Position numbers and translations under genes: made by a program
Notes under the pieces: generated by a model
The model's input: the letters and a program-made list of their open reading frames with translations, nothing else
Database searches by the model: none
Told to the model about the DNA's origin: nothing
Part shown: piece after piece, positions 1 through 5,392 of the stretch
Position numbering within the stretch: the stretch's first letter is position 1
Layout of the letters: each line of letters starts with the position of its first letter
NCBI GenBank assembly: GCA_027858145.1
Contig: JAQIDF010000017.1
Location: 1 to 5,392 of the forward strand
Direction: 5' to 3'
DNA length: 5,392 nt
DNA from: Prolixibacteraceae bacterium
GTDB taxonomy: Bacteria > Bacteroidota > Bacteroidia > Bacteroidales > Prolixibacteraceae

Positions 1-2
1 AC

Positions 3-71
3 AGGGAAGCTGATATAAAAGCCCATAAATCGAGGCTTTATATTGAAGAACTTTTGAAAAAGGCACAGTAG
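3..71 (+). CDS. C-terminal end of a probable GIY-YIG endonuclease-like protein (5' truncated)
   Basis: Only the last 22 codons and a TAG stop are in the window; the frame is open from the left edge. The residues (READIKAHKSR then LYIEELLKKAQ) match the pattern I know from the C-terminal helix of small single-domain GIY-YIG proteins (UPF0213/YhbQ type): an A-x-x-R-E-x-x-I-K-x-x-K-S-R-x-x-I-E-x-L-I-like string. The catalytic GIY and YIG strands would lie about 60 residues upstream, outside the window, so the assignment rests on this tail alone. The stop codon falls within a tRNA-like sequence that begins at about 62, so the last three sense codons overlap it. The gene points toward the minus-strand secA cluster, with a terminator between them. 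Alternatively it is the end of some other lysine-rich protein. Confidence 0.55.
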   Translation, partial: READIKAHKSRLYIEELLKKAQ

Positions 72-136
72 CTCAATTGGTAGGGCATTCCGCTTTGCGG
101 AAGTGGTCCTGGGTTCGAGACCCAGCTGAGTCACGA
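62..136 (+). other. tRNA-like sequence, probably a degenerate tRNA
   Basis: The sequence folds much like a tRNA. The acceptor stem is 62-68 with 126-132, six of seven pairs including one G-U, with an A-A mismatch at pair 4. U8-A9 are at 69-70. The D-arm is 71-86, with GCTC pairing GGGC and the usual AATTGGTA loop. The T-arm is 109-125, with a perfect CTGGG/CCCAG stem and a TTCGAGA loop. The discriminator A is at 133, followed by CGA where an encoded tail would read CCA. The anticodon arm is wrong: the strongest pairing is 88-92 with 98-102, leaving a five-base loop (extendable to a six-pair stem with a three-base loop). Forcing a seven-base loop either breaks the stem or places C at position 33. 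I therefore cannot assign an anticodon and doubt that it decodes. It may be a tRNA remnant or a structural mimic at the 3' end of the upstream gene's mRNA. Confidence 0.55.
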
Positions 137-171
137 AAAAGGGAGAACGAAAAAATCGTTTTCCCTTTTTT
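136..171. terminator. Bidirectional intrinsic terminator between convergent transcripts
   Basis: A ten-pair stem (141-150 with 156-165, one G-U pair) closes a five-A loop. It is flanked by A5 at 136-140 and T5-6 at 166-171, which can extend the stem by five A-T pairs. On the plus strand the T-run, followed by A and five more Ts, gives a classic Rho-independent terminator for the nuclease/tRNA-like transcript. On the minus strand the A5 reads as T5, and the hairpin begins about 16 bases past the stop of the EamA gene, so it can also end the secA-lgt-EamA transcript. Confidence 0.88.
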
Positions 172-181
172 ATTTTTATAT

Positions 182-1072
182 TTAAATAAAAAAGACAACA
201 ATACCTGCAACTGAGATAAAAGCACCGATAATCTCATTCAACATCAGCTTCTCTTTGAATATCAAATGCGATGGCAAAAGAATAAAAACGGGAACTGTAG
301 CCATCAATGTAGATGCAATCCCAACAGATGTTAACTTAAAGGCTATCATACCCAGGGAAACGCCCAGAAATGGCCCGAAAAAAGAACCTACAACCAACGC
401 CTTTGATGCTTTTCGGTCTTTTACACCACGCACAACACCACCCCAACGTTTCATCAGGGTTATTAAAATTGCAAAACCTATTATTCCGGATATAACTCGT
501 ATTTGGGAAGAAGCGAAAGGATCATAATCACCCATTCCTACCTTACTAAAAACAGCACCTACGCCTTGTCCTATGGCTCCCCCAAAAGCCAATAATATTC
601 CTTTTAGAGAGTAACGGCTTTTTTTAATACCATTTTCAACATCCTTTTTCAGAATTACCAGCGATACACCAACAATAACCAGCATCATACCCAGAACGTT
701 CATCATTGAGAAAGTCTCGCCCATCATGAACCAACCAACAACTGCTGCTGTAGGCGGCGCCATGGTCATGATAAGCATTGAAATTTTAGAGCTGATAAAT
801 TCATACGATTTAAACAGGAAGAAATCTCCCAAGACAAAGCCGATAACCCCTGAAATGCTCAAATAAACCCAGGCTCTTACAGGTGCATCAAAAGGAAGCC
901 ATTGCCCCATGAAAATTTTAGTATATGCCACATAAAACAGGAAAGCAAATACCAAACGTATCAGATTAACAGAAACAGAGCCAATACGGCGTGTTGCAAA
1001 CTGGAAACTCATCGCCGTAGCGGTCCAGCATACAGCTGTAGCTAATCCGGCTAGTTCTCCCGTGTACTCCAT
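182..1072 (-). CDS. EamA/DMT-superfamily inner-membrane transporter
   Basis: The 296-residue protein is almost entirely hydrophobic, with about ten predicted helices (roughly residues 5-22, 34-52, 69-88, 97-117, 123-141, 156-174, 190-207, 226-245, 252-270 and 278-296). It forms two EamA repeats, about 6-141 and 155-296. The repeats show the family pattern near their ends: a small-residue/proline helix followed by a conserved glutamate (MAPPTAAVVGWFMMGE, E120; VPVFILLPSHLIFKEKL, E274), then a final glycine-rich helix. Length matches the 280-310 residues usual for this family. Members export or import metabolites such as amino acids or nucleotide-related compounds; the substrate cannot be read from the sequence. 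The ATG at 1072 starts just before the first helix, 14 bases after the lgt stop, without a clear Shine-Dalgarno site, as is common in Bacteroidota. It is the last gene of the cluster, followed by the terminator at 136-171. Confidence 0.9.
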   Translation of the reverse strand: MEYTGELAGLATAVCWTATAMSFQFATRRIGSVSVNLIRLVFAFLFYVAYTKIFMGQWLPFDAPVRAWVYLSISGVIGFVLGDFFLFKSYEFISSKISMLIMTMAPPTAAVVGWFMMGETFSMMNVLGMMLVIVGVSLVILKKDVENGIKKSRYSLKGILLAFGGAIGQGVGAVFSKVGMGDYDPFASSQIRVISGIIGFAILITLMKRWGGVVRGVKDRKASKALVVGSFFGPFLGVSLGMIAFKLTSVGIASTLMATVPVFILLPSHLIFKEKLMLNEIIGAFISVAGIVVFFI

Positions 1073-1086
1073 CTTATATAAAAGTT

Positions 1087-1899
1087 TTACTTACCGGAGC
1101 CGGAATGTTTATTTCTGAAATGTGCGAATAAGATGAGCCCCAACCCAATTAAAACAAAAGGGATACTGAGCCATTGTCCCATATTTAAGCTCATGGTAGC
1201 TTCAAAAGCTTCCTGATCTTCTTTTATAAACTCGATAAAGAAACGTGCTGTAAAAACCATTACGAATAAAATACCGGTTAACATACCGGTTTTCGATTTT
1301 ATATCCGTTTTCCAGTATAGCTTACGCATAAAAAGGAAAGTGATTAAATAGGCTACAGCTTCATAAAGCTGCGTAGGATGCTTGGCTACCGTTTCGCCAT
1401 TCCGCTCAAATATAACCCCCCAGGGCAGCGAGGTTTGAATACCATATATTTCAGAGTTGAACAAATTCCCCAAACGAATAAACATAGCAGCCAATGCTGA
1501 TGGAACAACAACACGGTCAATCGTCCAGAATACATTCTTTTTTGTTATAAGTTTTGAATGAATCAGCAGGGCAATAAAAACCCCTATGGTTCCACCATGG
1601 CTGGCCAATCCACCCTTCCAGACCATTAATATTTCAGCGGGATGTTGCGAATAATACTCCCACCCGTAAAAGAAAACATGACCTAACCTGGCACCTATAA
1701 TTGTACCGAAAACAATATACATAAGAAGGCTGTCGAGCCATTTAAGGTTCTCCTTCTCATGCTTAAACATTTTTTCAACAATGTTGTAACCAAGGATAAA
1801 ACTGATGGCAAACATTAATCCGTACCAACGTACAGACAATGGTCCTAAACTGAAAATCTCAGGATTGACATCCCAATGAATAAAACTTAAAAAATCCAT
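1087..1899 (-). CDS. lgt: Prolipoprotein diacylglyceryl transferase (Lgt)
   Basis: Lgt transfers the diacylglyceryl group of phosphatidylglycerol to the lipobox cysteine of prolipoproteins in the inner membrane, the first step of lipoprotein maturation. At 270 residues it has family-typical length and about seven membrane helices. The diagnostic motifs are present: RWYG (Y26), GARLGHVFFY (69-78), KGGLASHGG with H101 (equivalent to E. coli H103), the signature R142-L-G-N-L-F-N-S-E-I-Y-G153, HPTQLYE (174-180), R219-F-F-I-E223 (equivalent to E. coli R239/E243), and MGQWLSIP (240-247). All the catalytic and lipid-binding residues I can compare with the E. coli enzyme are intact. The C-terminus ends in a short basic tail (FRNKHSGSGK). 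It begins 17 bases after the secA stop and has an AAGGAA Shine-Dalgarno-like site, so it is probably co-transcribed with secA and translated from its own site. Confidence 0.98.
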   Translation of the reverse strand: MDFLSFIHWDVNPEIFSLGPLSVRWYGLMFAISFILGYNIVEKMFKHEKENLKWLDSLLMYIVFGTIIGARLGHVFFYGWEYYSQHPAEILMVWKGGLASHGGTIGVFIALLIHSKLITKKNVFWTIDRVVVPSALAAMFIRLGNLFNSEIYGIQTSLPWGVIFERNGETVAKHPTQLYEAVAYLITFLFMRKLYWKTDIKSKTGMLTGILFVMVFTARFFIEFIKEDQEAFEATMSLNMGQWLSIPFVLIGLGLILFAHFRNKHSGSGK

Positions 1900-1901
1900 G
1901 C

Positions 1902-1908
1902 TTTCCTT
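1902..1908 (-). promoter_or_regulatory. Ribosome binding site of lgt
   Basis: The minus strand reads AAGGAAA five bases upstream of the lgt ATG counted from the GGA core to the start. It lies in the 17-base gap after secA and is the only clear Shine-Dalgarno-like site of the three genes. It supports the ATG at 1899 as the true start. Confidence 0.65.
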
Positions 1909-1916
1909 ATAAAATG

Positions 1917-4900
1917 TTATTCTGGTTTACCTACTCCGTGGCAATTTTTATATTTTTTACCGCTACCACACGGGCATGGTTCATTGCGTCCAACTTTTTT
2001 CTCAACGCGTACCGGTTGAGTTTTCTTGGGCTGTTCTTTTTCGTTACCACCGCGCTCCGGTTGTTCAATCCCCTGACGTCCGGTTTGCATACGGCTCATA
2101 TCGGTACGTTTACGCCCTTCAGCTTCTTGAACCTCAGATGGATCAGAAATTGGAATATGTCCTTTGGCAAGTATCGAAACAACCTTACGATTAACAACGT
2201 TAATCATGTCTTTGAACAAGTTGAATGATTCCAACTTATATATCAGCAACGGGTCTTTCTGCTCGTAGGCAGCATTTTGAACCGATTGACGTAAGTCGTC
2301 CATTTCGCGAAGCTGTTCTTTCCATGCCTCGTCGATGGTAGCCAGCATAATTTGTTTTTCAAACGATTTGGCAACTTGCTTACCTTTATTGTTATAAGCT
2401 TTTTCGAGATTCGTTACTACCTGGTACATACGTTTACCGTCGGTAAAAGGAACTACAATGTTTTTGTACTGGTGCGAACGTTCTTCGTATACTTTCTTAA
2501 TAACGGGGAAAGCTTGTTTGGCAACCAGCTCTTTCTTCCGGATATAGCCATCGAGCATTGCACGATAAATCTTTTCTATTAAATCATCAGTTTTTGCACT
2601 TCTAAATTCTTCTTCGGTAACAGGTGTGTCGATTGAAGCCGTGCGCATCAGTTCTATCCTGAATAGCTCAAAGTCTCCATCCTGATATGTTTCAACCAGT
2701 TCTTCAACCGAATCGTACATGTTGTTCATGATATCAACCTCTACACGGTCACCAAACAATGCATGCCTGCGGCGCTTGTAAACCACTTCACGCTGAGAGT
2801 TCATTACATCGTCATACTCCAAAAGCTTTTTACGAATTCCGAAGTTGTTCTCCTCAACTTTTTTCTGTGCCCGCTCAATGGATTTGGAGATCATCGAATG
2901 CTGAATTACTTCACCTTCTTTTAACCCCATGCTGTCCATCACCTTGGTGATACGTTCTGTTCCGAACAAACGCATCAGGTCGTCTTCCAACGAAACAAAG
3001 AACTGAGAAGAACCCGGGTCGCCCTGACGACCGGCACGACCACGCAACTGACGGTCAACCCGTCGTGAATCGTGACGTTCAGAACCAATGATGGCTAAAC
3101 CACCGGCCTTTTTCACTTTATCCGACAATTTAATGTCGGTACCACGGCCAGCCATATTGGTAGCAATGGTAACCATGCCTTCGTGCCCGGCTTCGGCAAC
3201 AACTTCTGCCTCTCGCTGGTGTAACTTAGCATTCAGTACGTTATGCGTCATGCCTTTCATCTTAAGCATCCTGCTCAACAGCTCTGAAATATCAACAGAT
3301 GTAGTACCCAGCAGTACGGGGCGGCCTTTTTTGTTTAATTCAACCACCTCGTCTATAATGGCATTGTATTTTTCACGCTTTGTTTTATAAACCAAATCTT
3401 CTTTATCGTCACGAACAATCGGACGGTTTGTTGGTATTACCACAACATCCAGTTTATAGATGTCCCACAATTCGCCAGCTTCAGTTTCGGCAGTACCGGT
3501 CATACCAGAGAGCTTGTGGTACATCCTGAAAAAATTCTGCAGGGTAACTGTTGCAAATGTTTGGGTTGCCGCTTCCACTTTCACACGCTCTTTAGCCTCG
3601 ATTGCCTGGTGCAGGCCATCGGAGTACCTGCGGCCTTCCATGATACGACCAGTTTGTTCATCAACAATTTTCACTTTATTATCAATTACCACATACTCGT
3701 CATCTTTCTCAAATAAGGTATAGGCTTTCAGTAACTGGTTCAAGGTATGTACCCGTTCGGTTTTTACACTGTAATTTTGAAGAATTTCATCCTTTTTGGA
3801 CATGCGTTCCTCGTCAGACAAACTTGTATCGTTTTCAATCTGGGCCATTTCGCCACCCATATCGGGCATCACGAAAAATTCGGAATCGTCAACATCTCCG
3901 GTGATCAAATCATGACCTTTATCGGTTAGCTCAATTGAATTATGTTGCTCTTCAATAATAAAGTATAGCGGGTCGGTAACAATATGCATATTTTTATTGT
4001 TATCCTGCATATAAAAATTTTCCGCTTTTGTCATTTGAGATTTAATACCTTCTTCGCTAAGGAATTTAATAATAGCACTGTTTTTGGGCAGACCTTTGTG
4101 GGCACGCAATAATAACAAAGCACCTTCTTCGAGTTCCTTTTTTGTTGCATTTTCTTTATTGAGTAAGCGCTTGGCATCGGCAAGAATTTGAATTGCCATT
4201 TTACGCTGTGCCGCTACCAGCTTTTCAACTTTCGGTCGATACTCCATAAAGAGCTCATCAGTTGAAGCCTGAGGCACCGGGCCTGAAATAATCAGCGGTG
4301 TACGGGCATCATCGATTAATACAGAGTCAACCTCGTCGACAATAGCATAATGGTGTTTACGCTGCACCAAATCTTCGGGACTAATTGACATGTTATCGCG
4401 AAGATAATCGAAGCCAAACTCATTATTGGTACCAAAGGTAATATCGGCATTGTATGCTTTACGCCGTTCTTCAGAATTGGGCTTATGCTTATCGATACAG
4501 TCGACCGACAATCCATGAAACTGGTAAATAGGCCCCATCCATTCTGAGTCACGACGTGCCAGGTAATCGTTTACCGTTACCAAATGCACCCCTCTGCCTG
4601 TCAATGCATTAAGAAAAACAGGCAAGGTAGCCACCAATGTTTTACCTTCACCGGTTGCCATCTCTGCGATTTCACCTTCGTGAAGTACAACACCACCAAT
4701 GAGCTGCACATCGTAATGCACCATGTCCCATGTTATTTCGTTTCCACCTGCCATCCAGGTGTTGCTCCACAGTGCATTGTCGCCATCAATGGAGACATTA
4801 TCATACCCGGCAGCGATTTCACGGTCAAAATCAGTAGCTGTAACTTTTATATTTTCGTTTTCTTTAAAACGTTTGGCCGTTTCTTTTACCACCGAAAATG

Positions 4901-5228
4901 CACGGGGTAAAACATCTTTGAGAATTACCTCGATCTTTTCATCAATCGTTTCGGTAAGCTTATCAATACGGTCGTAAATTTTTTCGTTTTCTTCAATATC
5001 GGCCTCTTCAGCCTTTTCTTTTAACGCTGCAATCTCATCCTCTTCGGCTTTTATATAATCGTTAATATCTTTCCTGATGGCCTGTGTTTCGGCTCTTAAT
5101 TCATCATTTGAAAGGTTTGTTACCCGTTCGTATTCTTTTTTGACAGCTTCTACGACAGGCATAATTTCTTTTATATCCCTGTCGGATTTCGTACCAAATA
5201 AACTGCTTAGAAATTGTGTAATTCCCAT
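1917..5228 (-). CDS. secA: Preprotein translocase ATPase SecA (long Bacteroidota type)
   Basis: SecA is the cytosolic and membrane-associated motor that uses ATP to drive unfolded preproteins through SecYEG. Motor motifs are complete: Q-motif region HYDVQLIGG (171-179), Walker A ATGEGKT (K196), TVNDYLARRD (218-227), TFGTNNEFGFDYLRDNM (264-280), Walker B DEVD (298-301), SGMTGTAETE (574-583), ATNMAGRGTDI (689-699) and SERHDSRRVDRQLRGRAGRQGDPGSSQF (716-743, with the arginine-finger region). The helical scaffold appears at LLEYDDVMNSQRE (802-814) and TIDEAWKEQLREMDDLRQ (964-981). The C-terminus carries a zinc-binding SEC-C motif with C1085, C1087, C1096 and H1097, used in other bacteria for SecB and phospholipid contact, after a hydrophilic linker (about 1028-1078). 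At 1103 residues it is about 200 longer than E. coli SecA. The extra length lies before Walker A (about residues 58-98 and 121-168), in the preprotein cross-linking domain (about 335-425) and in the linker. The ATG at 5228 gives the standard amphipathic SecA N-terminus. First gene of the cluster. Confidence 0.99.
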   Translation of the reverse strand: MGITQFLSSLFGTKSDRDIKEIMPVVEAVKKEYERVTNLSNDELRAETQAIRKDINDYIKAEEDEIAALKEKAEEADIEENEKIYDRIDKLTETIDEKIEVILKDVLPRAFSVVKETAKRFKENENIKVTATDFDREIAAGYDNVSIDGDNALWSNTWMAGGNEITWDMVHYDVQLIGGVVLHEGEIAEMATGEGKTLVATLPVFLNALTGRGVHLVTVNDYLARRDSEWMGPIYQFHGLSVDCIDKHKPNSEERRKAYNADITFGTNNEFGFDYLRDNMSISPEDLVQRKHHYAIVDEVDSVLIDDARTPLIISGPVPQASTDELFMEYRPKVEKLVAAQRKMAIQILADAKRLLNKENATKKELEEGALLLLRAHKGLPKNSAIIKFLSEEGIKSQMTKAENFYMQDNNKNMHIVTDPLYFIIEEQHNSIELTDKGHDLITGDVDDSEFFVMPDMGGEMAQIENDTSLSDEERMSKKDEILQNYSVKTERVHTLNQLLKAYTLFEKDDEYVVIDNKVKIVDEQTGRIMEGRRYSDGLHQAIEAKERVKVEAATQTFATVTLQNFFRMYHKLSGMTGTAETEAGELWDIYKLDVVVIPTNRPIVRDDKEDLVYKTKREKYNAIIDEVVELNKKGRPVLLGTTSVDISELLSRMLKMKGMTHNVLNAKLHQREAEVVAEAGHEGMVTIATNMAGRGTDIKLSDKVKKAGGLAIIGSERHDSRRVDRQLRGRAGRQGDPGSSQFFVSLEDDLMRLFGTERITKVMDSMGLKEGEVIQHSMISKSIERAQKKVEENNFGIRKKLLEYDDVMNSQREVVYKRRRHALFGDRVEVDIMNNMYDSVEELVETYQDGDFELFRIELMRTASIDTPVTEEEFRSAKTDDLIEKIYRAMLDGYIRKKELVAKQAFPVIKKVYEERSHQYKNIVVPFTDGKRMYQVVTNLEKAYNNKGKQVAKSFEKQIMLATIDEAWKEQLREMDDLRQSVQNAAYEQKDPLLIYKLESFNLFKDMINVVNRKVVSILAKGHIPISDPSEVQEAEGRKRTDMSRMQTGRQGIEQPERGGNEKEQPKKTQPVRVEKKVGRNEPCPCGSGKKYKNCHGVGKPE

Positions 5229-5307
5229 ATTCTTGTTGTATTGTTTTTAAAGTTGAATAAGATTTTCATAAACATCATCATCTCAAAATAGAGCCTGATG
5301 TATGCAT
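5207..5307 (-). other. secA leader with two tiny overlapping reading frames
   Basis: Downstream of the candidate promoter, ATG at 5307 opens a nine-codon frame (MHTSGSILR) stopping with TGA at 5280-5278. That stop overlaps, as ATGA, the ATG at 5281 of a 24-codon frame (MMMFMKILFNF, then a polar tail). The second frame ends with TAA at 5209-5207, 22 bases inside secA in another frame. Neither has a visible ribosome binding site, and I recognise neither peptide. They may be chance frames; if translated they could couple ribosome traffic to secA initiation. Confidence 0.25.
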
Positions 5308-5323
5308 CTTATTTTGCCAAACA

Positions 5324-5354
5324 CAAAAGTAATTTAATTGTGGAAGTTATGAAA
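5324..5354 (-). promoter_or_regulatory. Candidate Bacteroidota-type promoter of the secA-lgt-EamA operon
   Basis: On the minus strand TACTTTTG (5331-5324) matches the Bacteroidota minus-7 consensus TAnnTTTG exactly. Nineteen bases upstream is TTTC (5354-5351), one mismatch from the minus-33 TTTG box. Transcription would start near 5317, giving a leader of about 90 bases before secA. The assignment rests on consensus and position only. Confidence 0.6.
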
Positions 5355-5392
5355 CTAGAAATTGAGGAAATTCAATATTATGCGAGTTCAAC
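5349..5392 (+). CDS. Possible start of a divergent gene, cut by the window edge
   Basis: An open frame begins with ATG at 5349 and stays open for about 14 codons to the edge (MKLEIEEIQYYASS). The opening loosely resembles the N-terminus of some Bacteroidota GNAT-type acetyltransferases (an EI-x-Y/EIQY-like first strand), but 14 residues are too few to name it. An in-frame ATG at 5298 and a GTG at 5340 are alternative starts; the first would run through the secA promoter. On the plus strand TTTG at 5313-5316, then 18 bases, then TAATTGTG (5335-5342, one mismatch to TAnnTTTG) could be its promoter, giving a nearly leaderless mRNA. Confidence 0.35.
   Translation, partial: MKLEIEEIQYYASS

Noticed and set aside
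62..136. A normal tRNA gene (Gln, Lys or Ala by different alignments)
   Set aside because: No alignment gives a paired five-base anticodon stem, a seven-base loop and U33 together, and the acceptor stem has a mismatch.
84..185. Read-through extension of the nuclease-like frame after the two TAG codons
   Set aside because: The frame stays open only across the tRNA-like fold and the terminator hairpin, so the residues reflect RNA structure and not a protein.
255..527. A 90-codon plus-strand frame opposite the EamA transporter
   Set aside because: It is antisense to an intact ten-helix protein and is low in convincing features; no promoter or ribosome site precedes it.
1914..2228. Plus-strand open frames opposite the SecA C-terminus, including a 104-codon frame
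   Set aside because: They lie wholly antisense to the strongly conserved secA gene, resemble no known family and have no start signals; they are by-products of its codon use.
2352..4977. Several further plus-strand open frames of 60-108 codons, and a minus-strand frame at 4316-4552, inside secA
   Set aside because: All overlap intact SecA coding sequence with motor or scaffold motifs in the main frame, and their translations lack recognisable domains.
1..5392. CRISPR arrays, insertion sequences, phage genes or other mobile systems
   Set aside because: I saw no spaced repeats, terminal inverted repeats, transposase or integrase motifs; the window is compact housekeeping sequence apart from its left edge.

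Overview
This window looks like the chromosome of a Bacteroidota bacterium. The evidence is a 1103-residue SecA with the extra segments typical of that phylum, an AT-rich sequence, weak or absent Shine-Dalgarno sites, and a TAnnTTTG-type promoter element upstream of secA. A marine or gut Bacteroidales/Marinilabiliales-like organism is plausible, but I cannot place it further from sequence alone.

Layout. At the left edge (plus strand) is the last 22 codons of a gene that resembles the C-terminus of a GIY-YIG endonuclease. Its stop codon lies inside a tRNA-like sequence (about 62-136), which has an intact T-arm and D-arm but an abnormal anticodon arm. A strong hairpin terminator (about 136-171) follows, with T-tracts on both sides, so it can end transcription from both directions. 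The rest of the window is one minus-strand cluster read right to left: secA (5228-1917), lgt (1899-1087) and an EamA/DMT-family ten-helix transporter (1072-182). The genes are separated by only 17 and 14 bases and are very probably co-transcribed. At the right edge is a secA promoter and leader of about 100 bases with two tiny overlapping reading frames. A divergent plus-strand gene may start at 5349 and run off the end.

Function. SecA is the ATP-driven motor that pushes preproteins, including prolipoproteins, through SecYEG. Lgt then attaches diacylglycerol to the lipobox cysteine of those prolipoproteins. The pair therefore encodes two consecutive steps of protein export and lipoprotein maturation. 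The EamA protein is a membrane transporter of unknown substrate that appears to ride along in the operon.

I do not see a new multi-gene system. The core is housekeeping. The points most worth a second look are the tRNA-like sequence fused to the end of the nuclease-like gene and the leader of secA.
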